A stretch of DNA of 64,000 nucleotides. Origin: Oscillospiraceae bacterium. GTDB lineage: Bacteria > Bacillota > Clostridia > Oscillospirales > CAG-382. The notes below the pieces were generated by a model. It saw nothing but the letters and a program-made list of their open reading frames with translations, did not search any database and was not told the DNA's origin. The DNA lies in contig SVRW01000004.1 of the NCBI GenBank assembly GCA_015064625.1, positions 1 to 64,000 of the forward strand, written 5' to 3'. Positions 8,820-15,577 of this stretch are shown piece after piece. The position numbers were made by a program, and so were the translations under genes. The stretch's first letter is position 1. Each line of letters opens with the position of its first letter.

Positions 8820-9504
8820 AACCCACCCCTGCTTCTTCCGTACAGGCAGTATCGGAGATTATTTTTCCGTTTTCAATAGTAACCGTTCTATGAGGATATC
8901 TGTTTACTATCTCCATATCGTGAGTAACTACAATAACGGTTTTGCCCTTTTCATTGATTTTTTCAAGAAGATCAAAAAGCTGTAATGCCAGCTCTCTGTG
9001 AACGTTTCCCGTTGGTTCGTCAGCAATTATTATTGACGGATTTGCCGCAATAGCACGGATAAAAGCGACGCGCTGTTGCTCTCCTCCAGAGAGCTGACGG
9101 GGAAAGCTGTCTTTTTTATGCTCAAGCCTTATAAGAGAGAGAAGGCTCATTACTTTTTTATTTATTTCGGAAGCTCCCTCACCTGTTATTCTGAGAGGGA
9201 GTGCAACGTTTTCAAAAACGGTTTTTCTTTCAATAAGTCTGAAATCCTGAAAAACAACGCCTATATTTCTTCTGAAATGAGGAAGCTCCTTCGGTTTCAA
9301 ATTACGAAGGGAGCATCCGTTCACCTTTAAGTTACCCAAGGTTACACGTTTTTCCCCGAGCAAAACCTTCGTAAGCGTTGTTTTTCCCGCTCCTGAATGG
9401 CCTACGATAAAGACGAATTCTCCATCGTTAATCTTTAGAGAAACGTTGTCAAGAGCTACGTCTCCCCCATCATATTTAACTGTAACACCGTTGAATTCTA
9501 TCAT
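8812..9504 (-). CDS. ftsE: Cell division ATP-binding protein FtsE
   Basis: This 230-residue ABC ATPase has Walker A GHSGAGKT at residues 35-42, signature LSGGEQQRVA, Walker B IIIADEPTG and the H-loop VVTHD. The pattern matches FtsE proteins (short, DYD-type N-terminus, NIGVVFQDFRL). It powers the FtsEX complex at the septum. The start codon overlaps the stop of the upstream regulator gene as ATGA, and it overlaps ftsX by 8 bp, so the three genes are translationally coupled. Confidence 0.96.
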   Translation of the reverse strand: MIEFNGVTVKYDGGDVALDNVSLKINDGEFVFIVGHSGAGKTTLTKVLLGEKRVTLGNLKVNGCSLRNLKPKELPHFRRNIGVVFQDFRLIERKTVFENVALPLRITGEGASEINKKVMSLLSLIRLEHKKDSFPRQLSGGEQQRVAFIRAIAANPSIIIADEPTGNVHRELALQLFDLLEKINEKGKTVIVVTHDMEIVNRYPHRTVTIENGKIISDTACTEEAGVGCE

Positions 9505-10613
9505 TTTTGTGATACATCCGTATTATTCTGTGTGCCCATATGCTTATAATCGACGTATTTTTCAACCATAAGAGCAACCTTGAAGATTATGGCATCCTCA
9601 AATTCACGAAGGTCAAGACCTGTAAGCTTCTTTATCTTTTCAAGTCTGTATACCAATGTATTACGGTGAACGAAAAGCTTTCGGCTTGTTTCGGAAACAT
9701 TGAGGTTATTTTCAAAGAACGCTTGAATCGTAAGTAAAGTTTCTCTGTCAAGCGTTTCAAGAGAATTGCGTTTGAAAACCTCATGCAAGAACATTTCGCA
9801 AAGAGTTACGGGAAGATGGTAAAGAAGGCGTCCAATACCAAGGCTTCCATATTTTACTATGTTTTTCTTCGGTTCAAAAACACTTCCTACACCAATAGCC
9901 ATTTTGGCGTCCTTATAGGAACGGGCAAGCTCTCTTACGTTTGTCGCAACCGTACCGATACCGACAACAGCTTTGAGATAAAACTCGCCAAGGGCTGTAT
10001 CAACTATGGTTTTTGCAATATTATCTATGTTTTTATGGTCAGCTGCCGTACGTAATTCCTTTACAAGCAGCACTTCATTTTCCGATGCGTTTATAACGTA
10101 ATCACGGTCTCTGTCTGCAACGATATTCTGGATAACGTCAAAAGGAATAATATCGTAGCTTTGTTCAAACATTATAACGTAAACAATTCTTTCCGCCTCG
10201 CTATCAAAATGAAGTTCACGGGATTTGGTATAAATATCTCCAGGTAAAATATTGTCAAAAATAGCATTCTTGACAAAATGAGCCTTATCGTGTTTTTCAT
10301 CGTAAAGAGCTTTAAGATTAGTGAGAGAAACAAGAAGCATTGAAACAAGGTTTTTCGCTTCGTCATCTTCCCCCTCTGCAAAAACGATATACTCAATTCT
10401 CGCATGAGATCCCATTGGTTTGAATGCATAACCGTCATATACAACCACGTCAAAGGAATAGGATATTTCATCGGCAACGCTTTTGTATGATTTTCCTATT
10501 TCGGAAAGCTGACTGCACGCAATCACCGTTCCCGTTTCATCCAAAACACCTATAGTCCTTTTTACTGCATCACGCATCTGGTAGACAAACCCTTGAAAAA
10601 GTTTATTTGCCAT
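9501..10613 (-). CDS. PucR/CdaR-type helix-turn-helix regulator
   Basis: This 370-residue protein has a divergent N-terminal sensing part (residues 1-280). It ends in the typical PucR C-terminal HTH: FFENNLNVSETSRKLFVHRN followed by TLVYRLEKIKKLTGLDL. In this family the ligand is often a sugar diacid or purine, but the N-terminus gives no clue here. It is first in the operon and overlaps ftsE by 4 bp (ATGA), so a role in controlling the division module is plausible. AGGAGG precedes the ATG at 10613. The link of such a regulator to ftsEX is inferred only from linkage. Confidence 0.85.
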   Translation of the reverse strand: MANKLFQGFVYQMRDAVKRTIGVLDETGTVIACSQLSEIGKSYKSVADEISYSFDVVVYDGYAFKPMGSHARIEYIVFAEGEDDEAKNLVSMLLVSLTNLKALYDEKHDKAHFVKNAIFDNILPGDIYTKSRELHFDSEAERIVYVIMFEQSYDIIPFDVIQNIVADRDRDYVINASENEVLLVKELRTAADHKNIDNIAKTIVDTALGEFYLKAVVGIGTVATNVRELARSYKDAKMAIGVGSVFEPKKNIVKYGSLGIGRLLYHLPVTLCEMFLHEVFKRNSLETLDRETLLTIQAFFENNLNVSETSRKLFVHRNTLVYRLEKIKKLTGLDLREFEDAIIFKVALMVEKYVDYKHMGTQNNTDVSQK

Positions 10614-10666
10614 ATTGAACCTCCTGAATTTATAGCTAACGAATTTTATAACAATATTTTGCTTTA

Positions 10667-10695
10667 ATTATATACTATTTTCTTCAAATAATCAA
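10667..10695 (-). promoter_or_regulatory. SigA-type promoter of the regulator-ftsEX operon
   Basis: On the minus strand: TTGATT (10690-10695), a 17-bp spacer and TATAAT (10667-10672). It would start transcription about 60 nt upstream of the regulator gene. TTGATT as the -35 recurs at several promoters in this window. Confidence 0.7.
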
Positions 10696-10758
10696 TAGGT
10701 TTTAAGCATTTTTAACAAAAATTCTTTCAGAATTTATGCAATTTGCCACATTTTAATC

Positions 10759-11496
10759 TCATTCCCACAAAACAGATATAGCAGAAAGTGCATACAAAGG
10801 AGCAGTTTCCGTTCTCAATATCCTTTTCCCCAAAGTAACGGCAGGAATTTTCGCGTTTTTAATTTTTTCAATTTCTTTTTCAGATATTCCACCTTCTGGC
10901 CCTATAAAAAAAGACACGTCGCAAGGAGTTTTGGGGAGAATATCTTTTATCCTCACCTTTTCCTCACCCTCGAAGCAAGCAAATGATTTACCATCTGATT
11001 CAGCCATTTCTTTTAACATTTCATCAAACGTTATCATCAATGAAACTTCAGGGATTATCATTCTTCCGCATTGGCAGGCGGCAGACTCAGATATCTTATT
11101 ATATCTTGCGTTTTTAGACAAAGCCGCTTTCTTATCAGGTCTTGAAACGCATCTGTCACAGAGCACAGGGACTATCCTGAACGCACCCAATTCAACAGAT
11201 TTTTGTACTACGGTTTCAAGCTTATCTCCCTTCGGTACGCCCTGATAGACAGTAACACGGCAAGGAAGCTCCGTATCCGTTTTATCAGTTTTTACAAGCT
11301 TACATCGAACTTCTTCCTTAGAAACCGCAACAATTGATCCGTCGTATACGTTCCTTTTCATATCGCAAACTGTTATAACATCACCAACGTTCAATCGCAT
11401 AACGCCCGATATATGAAACGCATCTCCTCCCACAATTACAGCTTCGTTATCCGATATATTTTCCGTAGGTACAAAAACCCTTATTTTAGATGACAT
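10759..11496 (-). CDS. rsmE: 16S rRNA (uracil(1498)-N(3))-methyltransferase
   Basis: This 245-residue SPOUT-class enzyme methylates U1498 of 16S rRNA. It has an N-terminal PUA-like domain (residues 1-70, with GDAFHISGVMRL). The C-terminal trefoil-knot SAM site holds FFIGPEGGISEKE and LGKRILRTETAPLYAL near the end. Length and motifs are standard. No clear ribosome binding site precedes the ATG at 11496. A promoter is visible upstream. It is not joined to the ftsEX operon, which has its own promoter 145 bp downstream. Confidence 0.95.
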   Translation of the reverse strand: MSSKIRVFVPTENISDNEAVIVGGDAFHISGVMRLNVGDVITVCDMKRNVYDGSIVAVSKEEVRCKLVKTDKTDTELPCRVTVYQGVPKGDKLETVVQKSVELGAFRIVPVLCDRCVSRPDKKAALSKNARYNKISESAACQCGRMIIPEVSLMITFDEMLKEMAESDGKSFACFEGEEKVRIKDILPKTPCDVSFFIGPEGGISEKEIEKIKNAKIPAVTLGKRILRTETAPLYALSAISVLWE

Positions 11497-11536
11497 GTTT
11501 TCGATTCAAACCTTTACAAAATTTTTATTACAAATT

Positions 11537-11564
11537 ATTATATATAAAAAAATGCCTTTGTCAA
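11537..11564 (-). promoter_or_regulatory. SigA-type promoter of rsmE
   Basis: On the minus strand: TTGACA (11559-11564), a 16-bp spacer and TATAAT (11537-11542), about 40 bp upstream of the rsmE start. Confidence 0.65.
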
Positions 11565-11636
11565 GTAAATTTATCTCCTTTGTCGAAAAAAACGAAAATA
11601 TGGAAGAATTTTGGGACAAAAAACAACAAAAGACTC

Positions 11637-11665
11637 TTGACATTCAAAGTGTAATATAGTAAAAT
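11637..11665 (+). promoter_or_regulatory. SigA-type promoter of the DUF1292 gene
   Basis: TTGACA (11637-11642), a 17-bp spacer and TAAAAT (11660-11665), 45 bp upstream of the GTG start at 11711. It probably also transcribes the structured RNA that follows the gene. Confidence 0.7.
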
Positions 11666-11710
11666 ACATTCGTAACAGAAATATTTTTTCACATTTCGGA
11701 GGTATTTACC

Positions 11711-12052
11711 GTGAGCGACAAATTGAATCAGAACAACGAAATAAATGAAGTAAACGAAGATGAAATCGACGTTTATACACTTGTTGACGAAGACGGTGTT
11801 GAAACTGATTTCGAATTCATTTATTCCCTCGAGCTTGATGGCAACACATACGTTGCATTTTCCCCCATCGATCAGGATGAAAACAGCGACGAAGAAGAAT
11901 ACGTAGTTTTCAGAGTTTCTACTGACGAAGAAGGTAATGAAGTTTACGACAACATTGAAGACGATGATGAATTCGACAAGGTTTCTGATGCCTTTGAAGA
12001 TGCTCTCTGGAGTGAGCTTGATTTAGACGAAGGCTCTGAAGACGAGGAATAA
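11711..12052 (+). CDS. DUF1292 domain protein (small acidic)
   Basis: This 113-residue, very acidic protein resembles the DUF1292 family of Bacillota (YrzB-like). The conserved part is residues 20-85, with YTLVDEDGVETDFEFIYSLE, then YVAFSP and EYVVFRV. The C-terminus is a run of Asp/Glu. Function is unknown. The start is GTG at 11711 with GGAGG 8-12 nt upstream. The stop codon lies directly at the edge of a GC-rich structured RNA. Confidence 0.8.
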   Translation: MSDKLNQNNEINEVNEDEIDVYTLVDEDGVETDFEFIYSLELDGNTYVAFSPIDQDENSDEEEYVVFRVSTDEEGNEVYDNIEDDDEFDKVSDAFEDALWSELDLDEGSEDEE

Positions 12053-12055
12053 TTA

Positions 12056-12270
12056 TTACCGCCTGCTTGGTGCGTCAGCGTTTTTTTAAAACCCACAAGA
12101 ACGAATCGGAGTCTGGGCTTCTGCGGCGGGAATGCAGACCTCCCCATATTTGACTGCTTATGTCACTCTTATATGGGACGTTGGGAGCACAAAACCGTGG
12201 AGAGGACACCATCCTGCACATGCAGGGTTCATTAAAGGCGCAACGGCCCGGCGGGTGCTGCATGAAACTC
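12056..12270 (+). ncRNA. Structured noncoding RNA, family not certain (raiA-motif or 6S-like)
   Basis: This stretch of about 210 nt is roughly 55% G+C (83 of 150 at 12121-12270) amid AT-rich genes, has no ORF with a ribosome binding site and ends in a terminator. Pairings seen: GCCTGC near 12062 with GCGGGT near 12251; TGCG with CGCA just inside it; a hairpin GGAG..TCTGC with GCAGA..CTCC (about 12107-12146); CCCATAT with ATATGGG (about 12143-12176); CCTGC with GCAGG (about 12212-12226). GGGC in the first hairpin could also pair with GCCC near 12248 as a pseudoknot. Length, GC content and branching suggest a conserved Clostridia RNA such as the raiA motif. A rod-like 6S fold is also possible. 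It may be cut from the DUF1292 transcript. Confidence 0.75.
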
Positions 12271-12296
12271 AACCTCGGAGATTCCGAGGTTTTTTC
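12271..12296 (+). terminator. Intrinsic terminator of the structured RNA
   Basis: AACCTCGG (12271-12278) pairs with CCGAGGTT (12284-12291), with a 5-nt loop, and is followed by a run of T. It ends the DUF1292/structured-RNA transcript. Confidence 0.9.
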
Positions 12297-12342
12297 ATAA
12301 AGAGCGCATAGCCGCAGACTTGTAAAAAAAGAGGTTCAACAT

Positions 12343-13326
12343 ATGAAGATCAAAAAAAAGATTATATCCGTTTTGTTATTGCTGAGCGTTGCTTTTACCG
12401 CTTTCGTATTCGTGGGTAACGCTGAGGAAAAATCTGATTTTTCAGTTTCACTCTCTTTCCCTGAAATAGCCGAGCAGGGCGATAGAATTGACGTTACGGT
12501 CACTGTTACGGATATCACCTACGTTCCCTTTGAATACGGGCAAGGTATTCTCGGTGCTTCTGTATACCTTTACTATGATTGTGACGCACTGTCACCTGTT
12601 GATGAAAGCTTCTCCGCAGTTACACCTTCTGGATGGGATTCTTTTGAAGGTACGTCTCAAAGAGGTGTTTGGGCTTTGCACAGCGTTTTTGATGGAGTGC
12701 TTTCCAACGGAGCAGTTAATGATGGTGATTTGAGTTTTACAGTTTCATTTGACGTTGACAAAACGGCAACGCCTTCAGATGTTTATTTAACAGTTAACAA
12801 CTGTGAAGGAGCGGAATATAGCGAAAAATCTCTGGCTTACTTTCAATCCTTCAACGCAAGTGCATACTGCAAAGAAAAATTAACTATTATAGAACCACGC
12901 ATTCTTATTCCTAAAGATGAAAGTACCTTTGATATAGACAGAGAAAACTTTATTATATACTCTGAGCTTCCCTCTCTTGATTACGCCTCATTTTCAGAGC
13001 TTTTTTCCATAATCGGAGGAGATATGACTATCAAAGCCTTTGATTACGAGGTTACAGCCGAAAACGGAATGAATATTCCCAACGGAGCTGTTATTTCCGT
13101 TTATCATAAAAACACAGGCAGAACGTTTACATACACATATTATCTCCTTGGGGACTGCGACTGCAACGGTGACGTTAACGTCAGTGATCTTGTATCACTG
13201 AAATACACGATTGTTAAAAGAATCCCTGTTGAGGACCACGTTTTATTCTCAATGGATCTGGAAAAAGATGGAGCGGTCAGAATTGCTGATTATCTGAGGC
13301 TCAAAATGCGTATCGCATCCAAGTAA
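12343..13326 (+). CDS. Secreted protein with cohesin-like and dockerin domains
   Basis: This 327-residue protein has a signal peptide (residues 1-28, LLLLSVAFTAFVFVGNA). A beta-rich domain at about 30-185 looks like a cohesin or its CBM relatives (FSVSLSFPEIAEQGDRIDVT, GASVYLYYDCDAL, DGDLSFTVSFDV). A second stretch lies at 185-265. The C-terminal dockerin has two Ca-binding repeats: DCDCNGDVNVSDLVSLK near residue 275 and DLEKDGAVRIADYLRLK near 310. Dockerins bind cohesins in cellulosome-like assemblies. No glycosidase is fused or adjacent, so its role may be adaptor or surface protein. GAGG lies 9 nt before the ATG. Confidence 0.75.
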   Translation: MKIKKKIISVLLLLSVAFTAFVFVGNAEEKSDFSVSLSFPEIAEQGDRIDVTVTVTDITYVPFEYGQGILGASVYLYYDCDALSPVDESFSAVTPSGWDSFEGTSQRGVWALHSVFDGVLSNGAVNDGDLSFTVSFDVDKTATPSDVYLTVNNCEGAEYSEKSLAYFQSFNASAYCKEKLTIIEPRILIPKDESTFDIDRENFIIYSELPSLDYASFSELFSIIGGDMTIKAFDYEVTAENGMNIPNGAVISVYHKNTGRTFTYTYYLLGDCDCNGDVNVSDLVSLKYTIVKRIPVEDHVLFSMDLEKDGAVRIADYLRLKMRIASK

Positions 13327-13349
13327 AATACATCAAAGGACTAAAATAA

Positions 13350-14318
13350 ATGGAACATTGCATAACAATACTTTGGCGAATATTCGTTATGTTTCTTCTG
13401 ATGATATGCGGGTTTATTCTTTCAAAGCTTGGCTTTTTCGATGAAAAAACCACAGGAAAGCTTTCCTCAATTCTTACGAAGTTTATTATTCCCGCCTCAA
13501 TTATAGCCTCATTTGTCCGCAAATTTGAAGCTTCTGAAGCGACGGACTTTCTGTTCGCATTCGGGATAGATATGCTTTTTTTCATACTGTCCGCACTGCT
13601 TTCTTCATTCATTTTCCGAAGAAAAGAAGGAACGGATTTCAGAGACTACAGAATGTGTTCCATATACGTTAACAACGCTTTTTTCGCCTTTCCGCTCATA
13701 AGCGCATTATTTGGTGATTACGGAATATTTATCGGCTCTGCACATCTCAGTGCAATGCACGTTTTTTTATGGACATACGGCATATTTTTATACAAGGGGA
13801 AAGAAGGAATAAGCCTTAAATCTGCAATTATAAACCCTGGTCTTATGGCAACCCTTATAGGAACGATTATCTTCGTTTCTTCTGCTTTGATTCCAGAAAA
13901 TGCGATGAATGTGCTCGCTATAAACTCATTCACATCACAGCTTGGAGAATGTCTTTACGAAGCTTTGAACATGCTCAAAGGTGCAAACACGCCTATAGCA
14001 ATGCTTATTGCAGGTGCATGGCTTGAAAAAGCGGGCATCAAAAAATCCGTAACGGATTTTTCTGTCTGGAAGGTTTCGTTTGTCAGGATGATCATAATTC
14101 CACTTATTCTTTTGGGAATTATATATTTCATTCCAATAAGCAAGGATATAAAAACTGTTATCCTGCTCGGCTCGTCAGCCCCAACGGCTATTATTGCTGC
14201 AACCTTTTCGCAAATAAACGAAGCAAATTACGTTTTCTGCACAAAGGTTATAACGGTAACTACCCTTATTTCAGCAATAACTATGCCAGCATTTGTTGCA
14301 CTGATTTCACTTTTTTAG
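13350..14318 (+). CDS. AEC family transporter (auxin-efflux-carrier type)
   Basis: This 322-residue membrane protein has about ten hydrophobic segments in the two five-helix halves of the AEC family. Typical segments are FLLMICGFILSKLGFFDEKT at the N-terminus, YVNNAFFAFPLISALFGDYG in the middle, and ANTPIAMLIAGAWLE at the start of the second half. Bacterial members move small organic acids or amino acids. The substrate cannot be inferred here. It starts 23 bp after the cohesin/dockerin gene and may be cotranscribed. A bidirectional terminator follows. Confidence 0.88.
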   Translation: MEHCITILWRIFVMFLLMICGFILSKLGFFDEKTTGKLSSILTKFIIPASIIASFVRKFEASEATDFLFAFGIDMLFFILSALLSSFIFRRKEGTDFRDYRMCSIYVNNAFFAFPLISALFGDYGIFIGSAHLSAMHVFLWTYGIFLYKGKEGISLKSAIINPGLMATLIGTIIFVSSALIPENAMNVLAINSFTSQLGECLYEALNMLKGANTPIAMLIAGAWLEKAGIKKSVTDFSVWKVSFVRMIIIPLILLGIIYFIPISKDIKTVILLGSSAPTAIIAATFSQINEANYVFCTKVITVTTLISAITMPAFVALISLF

Positions 14319-14371
14319 TGATTCTTTACTTTTTGAAAAAGCAAAGAATAAAGAAAACAAAATATTATTAA

Positions 14372-14411
14372 AAACAGAGAAGCTTTCGTGATGAACAAAG
14401 CTTCTCTGTTT
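14372..14411. terminator. Bidirectional intrinsic terminator
   Basis: A 15-bp stem (14372-14386 with 14397-14411; core CAGAGAAGCTTT) with a short loop lies between the convergent AEC and small hypothetical genes. A/T runs on both sides allow use on both strands. Confidence 0.85.
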
Positions 14412-14418
14412 CTTTTCT

Positions 14419-14670
14419 TTATTTTAAGTTTTCTGCACGTGTTTTGGCTTTTTTAGCATCTTCACTTTTCTTGCGATTCATATCCCCAACAGGGACGTCA
14501 AACATTGCCTGATAGCTTTCTTCAATCGCCTCATCGTGCATCGCCACAGGAACCATTCCCGTATAATCGTTAGCCGATGCTACTCTTGCTTTATCAATAT
14601 ATTCGCCACTATCAAGATTCACGCCGTATTTATCTATTTTTTTGTCCTTTTCCCGTCTTTCGTACATCAT
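14419..14670 (-). CDS. Small hypothetical protein
   Basis: This 83-residue, highly charged protein has no signal peptide or membrane segment. It is rich in Lys, Asp and Glu and ends in a Lys/Arg-rich helix (KSEDAKKAKTRAENLK). I recognise no family. GGGGAG lies about 12 nt upstream of the ATG at 14670. It follows a small membrane protein by 52 bp and probably shares its transcript. A terminator sits just past its stop, which supports a real gene. Confidence 0.6.
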   Translation of the reverse strand: MMYERREKDKKIDKYGVNLDSGEYIDKARVASANDYTGMVPVAMHDEAIEESYQAMFDVPVGDMNRKKSEDAKKAKTRAENLK

Positions 14671-14722
14671 AAAAAATCATCTCCCCTGACATATGATTTG
14701 CCGAGAAGATGAAATTATTCCG

Positions 14723-15139
14723 TTAAATTTTTACATCAAAGCTTTTTGAACATTTGGGACATTTTACTGAATGAGCTCCCTTTCTTTTCGGAAGCCTGAG
14801 CTTGATTTTACAATATGGGCATTTTTTATAAACATGGGTTTTTCTATATTTCCATTTATTTGATATATATTTGAAATGCTCTAACACTTTTCCTTTTATT
14901 TTCAGATATTTTCTGTTTTCATCTTGCCTTTTATATATGTTTTTCGAAAACATTCTGAAAAGCATTAAAGCCAACAAAGCATAAAGCACAATAGAAATGA
15001 AGAATCTTATCAACGGATTAGGGATAAACCAGCTTATCACCATAATTACAACGTATGCGACAAGTGTAAATTTTTGCAAATCGTCTCCGCCATATCTTCC
15101 ATACATAAAGCGGCAAACCCGTTCTTTCAAGCCTCTCAT
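14723..15139 (-). CDS. Small membrane protein with C-terminal zinc ribbon
   Basis: This 138-residue protein has two membrane segments (about residues 26-43 and 45-66), a basic stretch, then a zinc-ribbon-like C-terminus: CPYCKIKL and, 16 residues on, CPKCSKSFDV. The zinc ribbon suggests nucleic-acid or protein binding on the cytoplasmic side. Function is unknown. On the minus strand TATAAT (15175-15180) lies upstream with only a weak -35, so its promoter is uncertain. Confidence 0.7.
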   Translation of the reverse strand: MRGLKERVCRFMYGRYGGDDLQKFTLVAYVVIMVISWFIPNPLIRFFISIVLYALLALMLFRMFSKNIYKRQDENRKYLKIKGKVLEHFKYISNKWKYRKTHVYKKCPYCKIKLRLPKRKGAHSVKCPKCSKSFDVKI

Positions 15140-15292
15140 TTTTGCTCCATCCTTTTAAATCTTTTAACATTTTAATTATAGCACCGATATGTTAACTTAG
15201 AATAAACATTAAAGCTTTAATATGCAAATTTTTTTCCATTTCAAAAAACACATTTCACATATAAATTTTTACATTTATAAATACGAGAGTTG

Positions 15293-15320
15293 TTGACAAA
15301 AACAAAAAAAAGTGTATACT
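15293..15320 (+). promoter_or_regulatory. SigA-type promoter of mgtE
   Basis: TTGACA (15293-15298), a 16-bp spacer and TATACT (15315-15320). Transcription would begin near 15327, giving mgtE a leader of about 250 nt. Confidence 0.75.
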
Positions 15321-15388
15321 TAACATTGTATATTTGCGAATTGTTTTATATATCAATCGCAAAATAAATTTCAAATTTTACAAAAAGG

Positions 15389-15472
15389 AGATGAGACGGA
15401 TGGATTCTGGCGGTAATAGCACGAATTCCGCAGGACGAAGTTGTAAAACAGAATATTTTATCCGTTGCATCT
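15389..15472 (+). promoter_or_regulatory. Structured leader hairpin upstream of mgtE
   Basis: The leader can fold into one long rod. AGATG (15389-15393) pairs with CATCT (15468-15472). ACGGAT (15396-15401) pairs with ATCCGT (15460-15465), leaving a 2x2 internal loop. ATTCTG (15404-15409) pairs with CAGAAT (15449-15454), and GCGG (15410-15413) pairs with CCGC (15428-15431). The outer stem covers part of the ribosome binding site and start codon of a small ORF. I do not see the conserved segments of the M-box magnesium riboswitch. Position before a magnesium transporter suggests regulation of mgtE, but the ligand or trigger is unknown. Confidence 0.6.
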
Positions 15473-15498
15473 GCTTCGAATATATAAATGTTTTATAG
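15400..15498 (+). CDS. Possible 32-residue leader peptide upstream of mgtE
   Basis: An ATG at 15400 lies 9 nt after AAAAAGGAG (15382-15390) and opens a 32-codon ORF ending in TAG at 15496. The predicted peptide begins MDSGGNSTNSAGRSCK and ends CFEYINVL, with no signal or membrane segment. An in-frame ATG at 15391 abuts the ribosome binding site and is less likely. The ORF overlaps the leader hairpin, so it may be a regulatory leader peptide analogous in position to mgtL upstream of mgtA. It could equally be chance inside an RNA element. There is no sequence similarity to known leader peptides that I can name. Confidence 0.4.
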   Translation: MDSGGNSTNSAGRSCKTEYFIRCICFEYINVL

Positions 15499-15577
15499 GC
15501 TTTGTAAGGCTTATTTGCTTTTTTCTGCGTTTTTGTTGTTTTACCCCTTTTTTATTCTATTTACAGGGAGGTAAACC

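Noticed and set aside
15327-15577. M-box (ykoK) magnesium riboswitch before mgtE
   Set aside because: I could not find its conserved sequence blocks. The fold seen is a different, single rod.
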